Assembly (NCBI RefSeq): GCF_022558445.1
Contig: NZ_CP054699.1
Span: forward strand, 3,240,001-3,304,000
Direction of reading: 5' to 3'
DNA length: 64,000 nt
From: Candidatus Contubernalis alkalaceticus
GTDB lineage: Bacteria; Bacillota; Dethiobacteria; SKNC01
Below, piece by piece: positions 34,107-43,766 of this stretch. Position numbers and translations under genes: made by a program. The notes below the pieces were generated by a model that saw nothing but the letters and a program-made list of their open reading frames with translations, had not been told where the DNA came from and did not search any database. Position 1 is the stretch's first letter, and every line of letters begins with the position of its first letter.

Positions 34107-34835
34107 ATGAATTTAAAACAGGTTATTCGACCCTTATTTAAAATAGAAAACCATATAGAACTTGTTTACGAAACTTCCCTGATTTTAAAAAACGACGGCA
34201 GGGAAGACCTGTATTACTTTATTCACAGCACCGATAAAGAGAGGGGCAAAACATACCGAGAACTGCTGGAGCAGGGGGCACGAAATGCAGATATTCCCTT
34301 TTCCGGAGGATACATTTTCCAACTGTTTCATTTCCACCATCCCTGGACCCATGGCGGGTACCTGCTTTCCCACAGTTCAGCAGATGTAACGGTTAACATT
34401 TTTACCTTGGCCCTGAATTTATGGAAGGCCGGGGATAAGGCTGAAGCCATTTACCAGTTGGGCCGCTCCCTTCATTTAGTTCAGGACATATTCATACCTC
34501 AACACTCCGGCGTTACTGCCTTTAACGGGCACGGCCCCCTGGAAAAGTGGCTGGCAAAGAACTGGAAAACATACCAGGTGACCGGGGGTGGATATTACCA
34601 CTGGGACAAAACCTTTACCTCTGAAGATGGCACCCGCCATCAATTAGATTCAAAAAATCCCTATGATTGGATTGACTTTGGCAGCCACCTCTCTTATGCC
34701 TGGTATAACCGTTACTTTAGACATAAAAAATATAATGAAGATACCTTTCATAAGGTGGCGGCCAAAATCATCCCCCACGCCTTAAGGCATTCCGCCGGCT
34801 ATATTAACAAATTCTTTTACGAAGCAAAGAAATAA
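34107..34835 (+). CDS. Zinc-dependent phospholipase C-like protein
   Basis: This is a probable zinc metalloprotein of the phospholipase C/P1 nuclease fold. Across the 242 aa it has the helical array and the metal-binding LGRSLHLVQDIFIPQHSG (HxxxDxxxPxH) at about residue 125, with further His and Asp candidates (FHFHHPWTHGG, YYHWD). It has no signal peptide, unlike secreted toxins of this fold, so a cytoplasmic role or lipid turnover is more likely. The ATG has no SD; a TATAAT-like box only ~15 nt upstream suggests a very short or leaderless mRNA. Confidence 0.75.
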   Translation: MNLKQVIRPLFKIENHIELVYETSLILKNDGREDLYYFIHSTDKERGKTYRELLEQGARNADIPFSGGYIFQLFHFHHPWTHGGYLLSHSSADVTVNIFTLALNLWKAGDKAEAIYQLGRSLHLVQDIFIPQHSGVTAFNGHGPLEKWLAKNWKTYQVTGGGYYHWDKTFTSEDGTRHQLDSKNPYDWIDFGSHLSYAWYNRYFRHKKYNEDTFHKVAAKIIPHALRHSAGYINKFFYEAKK

Positions 34836-34853
34836 GGTTGAGTATTATATCTG

Positions 34854-35846
34854 TTATTGATACACATAGTATTTACCATCTTCATAATCTCCTCTGGACC
34901 AGGGGACATTGTAAAAGCTGGTAGTGGCAGGGTTTAACCCTTCCAAGGACGAATAAAGGTCTTTAGCCTCCCCTATGCCAATATTGGTACTCCTGACAAA
35001 ACCGAAACCTTTTACAATAAGGTTCAGTGCCTGGCTCATGCTTTTTTTGCTGTATACTTCATTCATAATGCCGAAAATAACATCTAAATGTCTCCTGCTT
35101 CGTACTCCGGCACTGACTCCGGACCGGTCCCGGGAATATGCAAGGGCCTGGGCTCCATTATACCTGGTGCCATTAATAGTTATGCCCCCCACTGTATCCA
35201 CAATATTAACCAATCCATTAAAATCCACCTGCACAAAAAAATGTGGGCTTATTCCCGTAAGGCGCCTTACGTTCTCATACATCATTTGATGGCTGCCCCC
35301 AAAACTATATATCTCACTGATCCTGCTGTGGCCATTACGGGCCTGGTCTGCTGAAGGCCAGTAGCATATGAAATCCCTGTTTACGGAAATCATTCGTGCA
35401 TTTTTTTGACCGGTATGTACAGAGACAACTGAAATGGCATCCACCTCTTTATTCTTATCAATTCCCATCAATAGAAAGTGCACTACCCTCCCCGCATCCT
35501 GGGGAACATCTTTGGATTTGGACTCCTCACTTTCTTCTGCTTCAGCTTGAGATAAAGCATCTTCTTCATCTTCGTCCTCAGCCTCTAACTCATCAACAGG
35601 CTCTTCATCAGGATCTTCACTATCTTTTACGGCCTGCTCATAATCATCTTTCCATGGAGCAGGATACTTGCTGTCAACATCAGGATCTTCAGTCCCCACA
35701 ACGTCACTAATGGATCTCAAGTCGCTTCGGCCGGACCAATTGTTAAAAGCAATGACTGCCCCGGTGATTGAAACTGCTATAAGAATTACTGCCAGTATTA
35801 GTATGATAGGTTTTTTTGGTTTTAGTTTTGATGGTTCTGGTTCCAT
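34854..35846 (-). CDS. LytR-CpsA-Psr family wall-glycan ligase
   Basis: Proteins of this family move lipid-linked glycans onto peptidoglycan. The chain has a short cytoplasmic start, one membrane helix (about 15-35), and a very acidic linker (about 50-120, E/D runs). The LCP domain has FLLMGIDKNK, ARMISVNRDF, VDFNGLVNIVDTVGGI, ALAYSRDRS and GVRSRRHLDVI. The conserved Arg and Asp residues are in place. I use the ATG at 35846, with GAGGAG about 8 nt upstream. The nearby initiating transferases make its likely substrates. Confidence 0.9.
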   Translation of the reverse strand: MEPEPSKLKPKKPIILILAVILIAVSITGAVIAFNNWSGRSDLRSISDVVGTEDPDVDSKYPAPWKDDYEQAVKDSEDPDEEPVDELEAEDEDEEDALSQAEAEESEESKSKDVPQDAGRVVHFLLMGIDKNKEVDAISVVSVHTGQKNARMISVNRDFICYWPSADQARNGHSRISEIYSFGGSHQMMYENVRRLTGISPHFFVQVDFNGLVNIVDTVGGITINGTRYNGAQALAYSRDRSGVSAGVRSRRHLDVIFGIMNEVYSKKSMSQALNLIVKGFGFVRSTNIGIGEAKDLYSSLEGLNPATTSFYNVPWSRGDYEDGKYYVYQ

Positions 35847-36084
35847 TTCACACACTCCTCTCTTTTAATATGACCAGCCACCGTTTTGGAAAATATTACC
35901 AATTATGATGCTGCTCATATTCTTTCCTTCACCCTTTTAAACATCAAACTCTCAATCGTTTGTTTCTAATTCGACAAAATTAGTTTATTTCCTTTATTTT
36001 ACTTAACCATTTCATAAGCACATTCAAAAAAACCCGAAAGTAATTAGCTTTTCAGCAAAGAGAAAACCCAGACTTCAAGAACAT

Positions 36085-37080
36085 TTAATCACTGTAAGAA
36101 TTCTCAAACCGCCAGGCGTCCCGGCACATGGCAATTATATCCCGCCTGGCTGTCCACCCCAGTTCTTCCTGAGCTTTACTAACATCAGCATAACACTCAG
36201 CAATATCCCCGGGCCTGCGGGTCACAATTTCAAAAGGCACTTCTACTCCAATAGCTTCTTCAAAAGCTCTCACCAGCTGCAGCACAGAAGTCCCCTGGCC
36301 GGTACCTAAGTTATAAATGTGTACACCCTCTGTCAGATGATCCAGTGCGGAAACATGCCCCTCCGCCAGGTCCATCACATGTATGTAATCTCTAACTCCT
36401 GTACCGTCTATAGTGGGATAATCATTCCCAAAAATTTGAAGCCTGTCCAGTTTACCTTTTACTACCTGAGTTATAAAGGGCATTAAGTTATTGGGGATAC
36501 CATTGGGTGACTCACCGATCAACCCACTCTCATGAGCTCCCACGGGATTAAAATATCGAAGTAAGGAAACTTTGAACCCTGGATTAGCTCTTGCAGCATC
36601 CGTCAGGATCCTCTCACTCACAGCCTTGGTCTCTCCGTATGGATTGGTGGTGGGAAGAAGATCCATAGTTTCCACAAAGGGCACTTGATTCTCCCCATAA
36701 ACGGTGGCGGAAGAACTGAACACAAACTTACCCACACCATATTTCATACAGGCTCTACTTAAAACCATGGTACTGACAATGTTATTATAATAATAGTCCA
36801 AGGGCTTTTCCACAGACTCACCTACTGCTTTAAAGCCGGCAAAATGAATAACACCGTCAATTTCATGATTGGCAAAAACAGTATCCACCGATGCGGTATC
36901 GGTAACATCTATCTCATAAAAAACCATATCTTTTCCCGCTATATGCTCTACTTTAATAATAGTCTCAGCCTTACTGTTGCATAAATTATCAGCAGCAATC
37001 ACCCTATGCCCCGCTTCTAACAGAGCAGTACAGGTGTGCGAGCCTATATAGCCGGCACCGCCGGCAACCAGTATTTGCAT
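36085..37080 (-). CDS. galE: UDP-glucose 4-epimerase
   Basis: This enzyme interconverts UDP-glucose and UDP-galactose for polysaccharide synthesis. It has MQILVAGGAGYIGSHT (NAD fold), HFAGFKAVGES, FSSSATVYGE with the catalytic Ser, YGETK with the catalytic Tyr and Lys, LRYFNPVGAHESG and GTGVRDYIHVMDLA. The start at 37080 has GGAGG 8 nt upstream. An in-frame TTG at 37095 lies on that site. It is followed by other glycan genes on the same strand. Confidence 0.96.
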   Translation of the reverse strand: MQILVAGGAGYIGSHTCTALLEAGHRVIAADNLCNSKAETIIKVEHIAGKDMVFYEIDVTDTASVDTVFANHEIDGVIHFAGFKAVGESVEKPLDYYYNNIVSTMVLSRACMKYGVGKFVFSSSATVYGENQVPFVETMDLLPTTNPYGETKAVSERILTDAARANPGFKVSLLRYFNPVGAHESGLIGESPNGIPNNLMPFITQVVKGKLDRLQIFGNDYPTIDGTGVRDYIHVMDLAEGHVSALDHLTEGVHIYNLGTGQGTSVLQLVRAFEEAIGVEVPFEIVTRRPGDIAECYADVSKAQEELGWTARRDIIAMCRDAWRFENSYSD

Positions 37081-37126
37081 ATTCCTTACCTCCAATCCAC
37101 ATCAATCAAATATTTTACTTCCTTCT

Positions 37127-37609
37127 TCAGCCAAATCTCCGTTTATATCCTGCATTCTTTACTCTCCCGGCCGCCATCCAATACAAACCAATCCCGATAC
37201 CGGCCCCAACACTATCAATAAACACATCCCTCACTTCCCCGCTTCTTCCGGGGATAAACATTTGATGAACTTCATCTGAAACGGCATAAAGCACACATAT
37301 CACTAGAGCCAAAACCATACCTTTAACCCCGGCCGCCCCACTTATCCATAAAGCTTTTACCACCAAGAATCCTAATATTAAATACGCACAAAAATGGGCG
37401 TTCTTCCGAACAAAGTGATTCAAATTCCTTAGGTCAAACTCCAAATTGGGAAACACTTTTTCTACTGCTTGTATAATAACTTCTGTAATTCCCTGACTCA
37501 GACGGCTGGATTCAACTGCCGGCTGATGTGACAGGTAAAATATTAAACCCATCCAAATAATCACCGCTGTCCAGGAGAGAATTTTTTTTAAAGTCATATT
37601 ATAATCCAT
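37127..37609 (-). CDS. VanZ-like membrane protein
   Basis: This 160-aa membrane protein has four hydrophobic segments. VanZ-family landmarks are FYLSHQP near the N-terminus, HFVRKNAHFCAYLILGFL, SDEVHQMFIPGRSGEVRDVF and SVGAGIGI. VanZ confers low-level teicoplanin resistance in one system, but in most genomes the role is unknown. It lies between galE and a GtrB-like transferase, with a good GGGGAGAGGG site about 10 nt upstream. A link to lipid-linked glycan handling is possible. Confidence 0.88.
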   Translation of the reverse strand: MDYNMTLKKILSWTAVIIWMGLIFYLSHQPAVESSRLSQGITEVIIQAVEKVFPNLEFDLRNLNHFVRKNAHFCAYLILGFLVVKALWISGAAGVKGMVLALVICVLYAVSDEVHQMFIPGRSGEVRDVFIDSVGAGIGIGLYWMAAGRVKNAGYKRRFG

Positions 37610-37629
37610 TTAATCCATTCCCTCTCCCC

Positions 37630-38601
37630 TTAATTGCCTGCCTGTCCATTTATTTTCTCTGCAGCCAGCAGGCCGGGCAGGTTTTCCTGCGTAATATAAT
37701 GGGGCCTGGCCTTCAATTCGTAGAATATCCTTCCCAGGTATTCTCCAATAATTCCTAAAAATAATAGCTGCACCCCTCCTAGAAATATAATAAAGGAGGC
37801 CAGTGAAGGATATCCCGGCACCGGGTTTCCAAACAACAGCTTATCAACAATCAAATAGATCATGTATAAAAAAGCCAAAAGCGTGATGGACAAACCTGTA
37901 ATAGAAGCAAAACGCAGGGGCATGTAACTAAAGGAAACGATTCCCTCAATAGCATAATCCAACAGTTTCTTGAAACTCCAGCCGGTTTCCCCGGCTTTCC
38001 TGTTGATATTTTCATACTCTAAGCACTTGGAACTAAACCCCACCCACGCAAACAGGCCTTTAGAAAACCTCAGCTTTTCCCGCATTAACAAAATACTGTC
38101 AACCACTTTCCTGTCCATTATTCGAAAATCCCTGGCACCATCTACAATCTCTACTTCACTCATTCGATTCATTATTTTATAAAAATTTCTGGCAAACCAG
38201 CTTCGAATTACGGGCTCACCTTCCCGGCTTACCCTTCTGGTATAGACAATATCATATCCTAAACGCCACTCCTGAACCATCTGAGGTATCAGGGAAGGAG
38301 GGTCCTGTAAGTCTGCATCCATAATAACAACCGCATCGCCACCGGCATGCTCCAACCCTGCCAGCATGGCCGCTTCTTTGCCAAAATTACGGCTGAAGTC
38401 TATAAAGCCTATTCTACTGCTTTTTTTTCTTAGGGACTTCACTTTTTCCCCGGTATTGTCCCGGCTGCCGTCATTTATAAAAATAATTTCATATTCAAGG
38501 CTTGAGATACTGCCCATGGCTTTAGTCGTTTCTTGAAAAAACAATTCAATATTCTCTTCTTCGTTAAAACAGGGAACAATTATGGATATGCTCTTTTTCA
38601 T
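37630..38601 (-). CDS. GtrB/DPM-like glycosyltransferase
   Basis: This polyprenyl-phosphate hexose synthase moves a sugar from a nucleotide to undecaprenyl phosphate. It has SIIVPCFNEEENI, INDGSRDNTG, DFSRNFGKEAAMLAGLEHA, MDADLQDPP, and two C-terminal membrane helices (about 235-300 in this frame) with PLRFASITGLSITL and GEYLGRI. The start at 38601 has GGGGGTG at about 10 nt. A longer frame to 38661 overlaps the upstream gene. It partners with the large membrane protein directly upstream. Confidence 0.92.
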   Translation of the reverse strand: MKKSISIIVPCFNEEENIELFFQETTKAMGSISSLEYEIIFINDGSRDNTGEKVKSLRKKSSRIGFIDFSRNFGKEAAMLAGLEHAGGDAVVIMDADLQDPPSLIPQMVQEWRLGYDIVYTRRVSREGEPVIRSWFARNFYKIMNRMSEVEIVDGARDFRIMDRKVVDSILLMREKLRFSKGLFAWVGFSSKCLEYENINRKAGETGWSFKKLLDYAIEGIVSFSYMPLRFASITGLSITLLAFLYMIYLIVDKLLFGNPVPGYPSLASFIIFLGGVQLLFLGIIGEYLGRIFYELKARPHYITQENLPGLLAAEKINGQAGN

Positions 38602-38614
38602 AACAAAGCACCCC

Positions 38615-40774
38615 CTATTTGAGTATAATACGAGTACCCCGGGCCTCCGTTCCGGCGTCAAAACTGGCTATTTCTGTTACTCTGTTTTCCTGCATGTCGT
38701 ACAGTACCACATTAACCCCCCTTTGGTTTGGGGAGTACTGCTGGCCATCTATAAATAAACTGGAAACGCTTTCCCCGGAGGTGATGTGTATGTCAATGGA
38801 AGAAATATAATTCCCCAAAGGTTCACCTCTACAAATAGTCTTTTCCAGAATTCCTTCATCCACAGCCTCTATTGATTTTTCCCCCACAGGCTTTCCTCCG
38901 ATACCGTAATAACTGTGCCCCTCATGTTCCCTCGGATCAACTGCAAAACCCAGGTCCCGCATCTTTTTTACAGACTCTTCTTTCAGGGCACCAAAAGCCT
39001 CCTCATTAACCGTAATAAATATTATATGGTGGTCTTCAATAAGGTCCAGGTATTCCTGCAGTTGAATCTCTTCCACGGCCTTTACTTTATGGAATCCCCT
39101 GTTGATTATATTCCCTGTATCCTGTCTGTAGGCCATGATGAAATAACCGTCTGCCATTCCCGATATTACTTTTTGGTCTTGAATCAGAGCATTAAAGTTG
39201 TTCATTAAAGAAAAATCTTTAAAAACATAGATGCTGTCCCCACACATATTCCCTGCCTGCAGTCCCAGAATCTGTTCCTGGGCATATTCCTCCACAGCGA
39301 TATCCGTCCTGGCGAAATATCCCGCATTAAGGGTCATGCTGTTTTTCGCCCCATAGTATGCGAAGGCTTCATAGCCTAAATGAGGCGGCACAAAGTGCCC
39401 CGGAGGTAATAATAAAATATTTTTATAACTACCGGCTGCCTCCCTCCAGAAATTTGACTGTAACGGATTAGTGTATTCAACCCTGTGATGGTAGTGATCT
39501 CTTTTACCGGCAATAATTCCTGACAGGTCCCACAGCTGAACCAGCAGCATAATTCCTATAACAGCGGCCGCTTTTTTCGGGTCAATTCTGCTGTTCAAAA
39601 TACGATAAAATATCCATAAAAAGAGCAGATAGTATACAGGCCAAAACAAGCGTCCACTGGCACGGAATATAGACCAAAACATATAAACGATATCTGGAAC
39701 AGGGTATTCAATTAGAATATGCTGGCCAAGTGTAACCATAGGGCTTAAAGATAAAATAAGGCAGGTTAATAGAATAAAAACAGTTCCACTTCTGCGGTCA
39801 TTTTTTTTCTCTTCCCAACCTTGTAAAAACGATAAGACGGCTGCCAGAAATAATAGAAAGATCATACCCAGGCCCAAATACTGAAAACCCTCATACTGGC
39901 CCCAAAAGGAATTAATTCCATAGGTAGGCAGGTCGTAAAGCCTGGTGGACCAACCCTGTGGGTTGATAAGGGCATTTAAATTCATGCTGTACAGTCCAAG
40001 GCCCCCACCAACAGCATTTGACTTTACGGTGAAATAACCGGATGCCCAGGCAGTGAACAGCAGCATACACGTGTTTGATATCAGCAGTTTTAAAACAAAT
40101 AGAGCATCTTTATATTGTAAGTAATTGTTTATTAAGTACCCTAAAAAAATAATTAAAACCATTAATGTTAAATAGGCATGCAGTGTTATGGCAGTAACAT
40201 GTAAAATAATCCACAGCGCTATATCCAATGAATTGTTTTCTTTTCTGGTAAAAAACAAGTATAGAGCAGCCAGTATGACCCAGTGAGCCGCCAGAGCCGT
40301 ATGAACAAACATCCGGAAAATCATCACGGGGCTAAGCAAAAAAAATACTGTTACAAATAAAATGACCGCCCGGTTTTGGGTCCACCTTCTTACCAGAAGG
40401 GATGCAAATAAACCCTGAAGGCAAAAGGAAACAATACCAAATAAGCCGAAGTATTGAAAGTCTGCTGGCAGAACCGGTTGGATCAGTTTAAAAATAAAAG
40501 CGAATAATGGAATAGAGTCTGTATAAACAATAGAAATTCCCACTGGAAACCCGTAAATAAGGGTTACTCCCAGGGGGAACCTCCAGGCATCACTGCGGAA
40601 AAATTCCCATCCCAAAAAGTGCTGAGTCAAATCTCCTGAATTCATCAGCCAGTCGGTATACATGGGGTTTAGAAGGTAAGGGCCATAAAGAAATAAAAAG
40701 ACTGCGGCGCCTGCAAATACCCCTAAAATACTCTCCAAAACAAACTCTCGCCTGGAGGCCTTAAAGGTTTTCAC
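38615..40774 (-). CDS. Large polytopic membrane protein, GtrC/DUF6311-like
   Basis: This ~719-aa protein has about 11 membrane helices in the first ~430 residues and a soluble extracytoplasmic C-terminal part (about 430-719). It shows SGDLTQHFLGWEFFRSD and FPVGISIVYTDS, features I associate with DUF6311. It probably uses lipid-linked sugar made by the adjacent GtrB-like enzyme to modify a glycan outside the cell. I place the start at the GTG at 40774, with GGGAGGGAGG 6 nt upstream. It is followed 13 bp later by the GtrB-like gene. Confidence 0.78.
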   Translation of the reverse strand: MKTFKASRREFVLESILGVFAGAAVFLFLYGPYLLNPMYTDWLMNSGDLTQHFLGWEFFRSDAWRFPLGVTLIYGFPVGISIVYTDSIPLFAFIFKLIQPVLPADFQYFGLFGIVSFCLQGLFASLLVRRWTQNRAVILFVTVFFLLSPVMIFRMFVHTALAAHWVILAALYLFFTRKENNSLDIALWIILHVTAITLHAYLTLMVLIIFLGYLINNYLQYKDALFVLKLLISNTCMLLFTAWASGYFTVKSNAVGGGLGLYSMNLNALINPQGWSTRLYDLPTYGINSFWGQYEGFQYLGLGMIFLLFLAAVLSFLQGWEEKKNDRRSGTVFILLTCLILSLSPMVTLGQHILIEYPVPDIVYMFWSIFRASGRLFWPVYYLLFLWIFYRILNSRIDPKKAAAVIGIMLLVQLWDLSGIIAGKRDHYHHRVEYTNPLQSNFWREAAGSYKNILLLPPGHFVPPHLGYEAFAYYGAKNSMTLNAGYFARTDIAVEEYAQEQILGLQAGNMCGDSIYVFKDFSLMNNFNALIQDQKVISGMADGYFIMAYRQDTGNIINRGFHKVKAVEEIQLQEYLDLIEDHHIIFITVNEEAFGALKEESVKKMRDLGFAVDPREHEGHSYYGIGGKPVGEKSIEAVDEGILEKTICRGEPLGNYISSIDIHITSGESVSSLFIDGQQYSPNQRGVNVVLYDMQENRVTEIASFDAGTEARGTRIILK

Positions 40775-40891
40775 TTTAGTCCTCCCTCCCATATAACTTC
40801 AATATTGGTTAGATTCTACCTTAAATTATTAATCCCTGCCTTAAATGCTCTAATTTCCCCCAATTCCTCTGCCACCTGCAAAATAAACCTG

Positions 40892-40946
40892 TTGACAAAA
40901 AAACAAAAATATCTTATAGTACATTACAGCAGTAATGCACTATAAG
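40892..40946 (+). promoter_or_regulatory. Promoter and palindromic operator of the GntR/ABC operon
   Basis: TTGACA (40892-40897), a 17-nt spacer and TATAGT (40915-40920) form a consensus sigma-A promoter. CTTATAGT.CATTAC (40913 on) is an inverted repeat with GTAATG.ACTATAAG (to 40946), with arms of about 15 nt and one mismatch. It overlaps the -10 box, so the encoded YtrA-like repressor probably autoregulates here. Confidence 0.88.
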
Positions 40947-40973
40947 ATTCCAGTATGGAGGTGATGATGGTTT

Positions 40974-41360
40974 GTGCTGAATACAGACAGTTTGAAGCCT
41001 ATTTATATGCAGGTCGCTGAGTGGCTGGAAAAAGAAATTTTAAGCGGTAATATCAAAAGCGATGAGAAAATATATTCACAGTACCAATTGGCAGATATGT
41101 TCACTATTAACCCGGCCACCGCTTCTAAAGGATTAAATATCCTGGCCGAAGAAAATCTTTTATATAAGAAGAGAGGGCTTGGCATGTTTGTGTCTTCTCA
41201 CGCCAGAGAGGCGATTCGCAGCAAACGGATAAATCAAAACTTAAAGCAGCTGGCGCTGGAGTTGGTCACCGAAGCGGACCGCTTGGATGTCAATGAAGAG
41301 GACTTAATCAAAATGATTAAAACTGCTAAACTGCAATCGCACAAGGAGGAATTAAGATGA
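40974..41360 (+). CDS. GntR-family (YtrA subfamily) transcription regulator
   Basis: This is a small DNA-binding repressor. It has only the winged helix (about 10-78: PIYMQVAEWLEKE, SQYQLADMFTINPATASKGL, YKKRGLGMFV) and a short helical tail. At 128 aa it matches YtrA. The GTG start has GGAGGTG 10 nt upstream and the stop overlaps the ABC ATPase start (ATGA). The palindrome at its promoter is the likely operator. It probably responds to cell-envelope stress, as in the Bacillus ytr system. Confidence 0.92.
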   Translation: MLNTDSLKPIYMQVAEWLEKEILSGNIKSDEKIYSQYQLADMFTINPATASKGLNILAEENLLYKKRGLGMFVSSHAREAIRSKRINQNLKQLALELVTEADRLDVNEEDLIKMIKTAKLQSHKEELR

Positions 41361-42259
41361 AGGTAGTTGAGTGCAGCGAATTAACAAAGGCATTTGGCTC
41401 GACCAGGGCGGTTAATAATCTATCTTTCTCCCTGGCCCACAATAAAATCACTGGATTGATCGGCCGTAACGGTGCAGGGAAAACCACGCTGTTAAAAATG
41501 ATAGCCGGATATTTACTCCCTAACACAGGGTATATCCGGGTTTTTTCGGAAAACCCTTTTAATAATATCAAAGTAACCACTAATCTAATTTATATTGACG
41601 ATGATATGGTGCTTCCAGCAGCAATGAACCTGGCTGATCTTCTGGAGTCTGTTAGCAGTTTTTATGAACACTGGGATGATAAGCTGGCCAGAGGACTATT
41701 TGAATACTTCAATCTAAGCCCCAAACAATATCACAACAATCTTTCCAAAGGTATGAGAAGCACTTTTAATATGATTCTTGGCATTGCTGCCCGCTGTCCC
41801 CTTACTATCTTTGATGAACCCACCATTGGTATGGATGCCGCGGTGAGGAAAGATTTTTACCGGGCACTGCTGAAAGATTTCATGCAGCATCCCCGCACCA
41901 TCATTCTTTCCAGCCATCTTCTAAATGAGATTGATGGAATTCTAGATGATATTTTATTAATCAAAGATGGTGAAAAGCGCCTTCATATGTCTATGGATGA
42001 GCTGAAGGAATATGCTGTTGGACTGCAGGGCAAAGAAGAAATTATTGCTGAGATAACTGAATCCACCGAAGTTTTCTATGAGAAAAAAATGGGTAAGAGC
42101 AGCGTGTATGCAGCCGTCCGTAATGGATACACCGAGGAAGAACTGCAAAAGGCCCATCTCAGAGGAGTAGAAATTTCATCGGTGGCCGCAGACGATCTCT
42201 GCGTTTATCTTACGGCAAAACACAAAGGAGGGATTGATGATGTCTTTGACAGAAACTAA
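41357..42259 (+). CDS. ABC transporter ATPase (YtrB-like)
   Basis: This is a 300-aa ATPase with Walker A GRNGAGKTT, an LSKGMRSTFNMILG signature (variant of LSGGQ) and Walker B LTIFDEPTIGMD. The H-loop lies in LSSHLLNEIDG. The C-terminal ~80 residues are an accessory domain. The lipid/antibiotic-type exporter acts with the permease downstream. It overlaps the GntR gene by 4 bp and the permease by 23 bp, so the operon is tightly coupled. Confidence 0.93.
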   Translation: MKVVECSELTKAFGSTRAVNNLSFSLAHNKITGLIGRNGAGKTTLLKMIAGYLLPNTGYIRVFSENPFNNIKVTTNLIYIDDDMVLPAAMNLADLLESVSSFYEHWDDKLARGLFEYFNLSPKQYHNNLSKGMRSTFNMILGIAARCPLTIFDEPTIGMDAAVRKDFYRALLKDFMQHPRTIILSSHLLNEIDGILDDILLIKDGEKRLHMSMDELKEYAVGLQGKEEIIAEITESTEVFYEKKMGKSSVYAAVRNGYTEEELQKAHLRGVEISSVAADDLCVYLTAKHKGGIDDVFDRN

Positions 42260-42989
42260 CCTTCTATCTATAGTAAAAAAGCAGTACCGCTATAAAACAA
42301 AAGCAAACGCCGGGGTGTTTTTCAACCTGATTGCGGCTCAGATGCTGGCCTTTCTCTTCTCCCTCAACGGTGTGGCCTCTTCAGGGGGCGGTTCCATGGA
42401 GGGTATGTCATACACCATAAAACATATTTCCGGTGATATTATTATCATTTTTACTTTAATCTGGGCTTTCATGGTGGGAATCAACATGGCCAACAACGGG
42501 TTTAAAATAGACTTTAGCTTTATCTCCAACCGGCAAAGCAGCCACCTCTCCAGCATAGCTTTCCTATTAACTGCTGCAGTTGTGGGCGGCCTAACTGCTA
42601 CATTATGCGGTGTGCTTTTGCGTGTAGTTATGTTTTTTGCCCACAGCGGTGTTGATACAGTTTCCGGATTTTGGATTGCCCCGCTGACTATGCTGAGCAG
42701 TATTTTTGCCGCCATACTCTATACCCTTCTCTTCAGCTGCCTTGGGTATTTTGTCAGCATGTTAGTGCAGCGAAACAAAGCCTTTGCCCTGCTTCTTCCC
42801 GGTCTGTTTTTTGGTACGCTAATGGTGGAAACCAGAAGTACCGGCCAGGCTCAACTGCTTACTAATACCCTTGAATTCTTTACCAAAGAGAGCTCACCTG
42901 CGCTCTTTGTCCTGAAAATTATCCTGGTATCCGCCGTTCTTCTAGGCAGCGTGATTTTGTTTTCCGATAGAATGGAGGTGAGGAAATGA
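42237..42989 (+). CDS. ABC transporter permease of the GntR operon
   Basis: This 250-aa protein has six hydrophobic segments. No family motif is distinctive, but the position directly after the ATPase and the start ATGATGTCT with GGAGG 5 nt upstream fit an ABC-2-like permease. It is preceded by an overlap with the ATPase gene. It may export or protect against a peptide or lipid-II-binding antibiotic, as suggested by the regulator type; this is inference. Confidence 0.8.
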   Translation: MMSLTETNLLSIVKKQYRYKTKANAGVFFNLIAAQMLAFLFSLNGVASSGGGSMEGMSYTIKHISGDIIIIFTLIWAFMVGINMANNGFKIDFSFISNRQSSHLSSIAFLLTAAVVGGLTATLCGVLLRVVMFFAHSGVDTVSGFWIAPLTMLSSIFAAILYTLLFSCLGYFVSMLVQRNKAFALLLPGLFFGTLMVETRSTGQAQLLTNTLEFFTKESSPALFVLKIILVSAVLLGSVILFSDRMEVRK

Positions 42990-43702
42990 CATTGGTTATA
43001 CTGCCTCTTCTAGTTATTATTGTGATTGGTATTATCATCGGCACATTCCGTATCCCTCTTAACAAGACTCGTCCGGTCATCAGCCTCTATTTGGTTCTTT
43101 TACTTATCTCTACGGCTGTTTTCTATGCCGCTGCAGAACCCGGAGAACCGGTGCCTATGCCAACACCGGAGGAAACCGACAACCCCTGGGAAGAACATGA
43201 CCGTCAAATAAATGACTTTTACAATGCGCTCTTTGAGAATCGCATAGAAGAATATGAAGGTGCATATCTAAACAAACAGTGGAGTTTTGATTATGATCAG
43301 GGGCAGCTGCTAATAACCACCTCGGACAACAGTCACCCTACGTCTATGATAGCTGTAAAACGAAAAGATACAGAAGATGGCAGAATAGACATAGCAAGCT
43401 ATACAGCATTCCCACCTGATCCCAACACTACAGCAGTCAGCCCCCCGGAGGTCAGGCTGTCAAATAACCGGTTGGAAATCATCCCTCCCGAACCCACCCG
43501 GGTGGAAATGGTATATTTTTTCCATGATTTTACGGCTGCCCAGTTCACAGGGAAAGGTTTATTCATGGGAAACAGAAGCTTTTTCTATTTCTCTGAACAA
43601 CCGGTTCTCTATCTTCAGATACCTGCTGACCTGAAGATTGAAACCAATGAAAGCACAGAGTTTTATCTAAACTATATTAATGAATCCTCTTCATTGCCTT
43701 AA
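42986..43702 (+). CDS. Conserved membrane protein of the GntR/ABC operon
   Basis: This 238-aa protein has two membrane helices at the N-terminus (about 2-20 and 29-48). A Pro/Glu-rich segment (about 50-70) and a soluble beta-rich outer domain follow. I recognise no family. Its start overlaps the permease stop by 4 bp and has GAGGTGAGG upstream, so it belongs to the operon and may be a sensor or accessory subunit. Confidence 0.7.
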   Translation: MTLVILPLLVIIVIGIIIGTFRIPLNKTRPVISLYLVLLLISTAVFYAAAEPGEPVPMPTPEETDNPWEEHDRQINDFYNALFENRIEEYEGAYLNKQWSFDYDQGQLLITTSDNSHPTSMIAVKRKDTEDGRIDIASYTAFPPDPNTTAVSPPEVRLSNNRLEIIPPEPTRVEMVYFFHDFTAAQFTGKGLFMGNRSFFYFSEQPVLYLQIPADLKIETNESTEFYLNYINESSSLP

Positions 43703-43731
43703 AAACCGATCAGCTTTATTTGTTATTCATT

Positions 43732-43766
43732 CAACCCCTAATCTTATTTTTATAAGATTAGGGGTT
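43732..43766 (+). terminator. Terminator of the GntR/ABC operon
   Basis: CAACCCCTAATCTTA and TAAGATTAGGGGTTG pair around TTTTTA. It lies 30 bp past the stop of the last gene. The rest of 43767-44124 is AT-rich with a fragment of the 3'-end repeat (TTTTACCGGACTGAC at about 43997). Confidence 0.75.
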
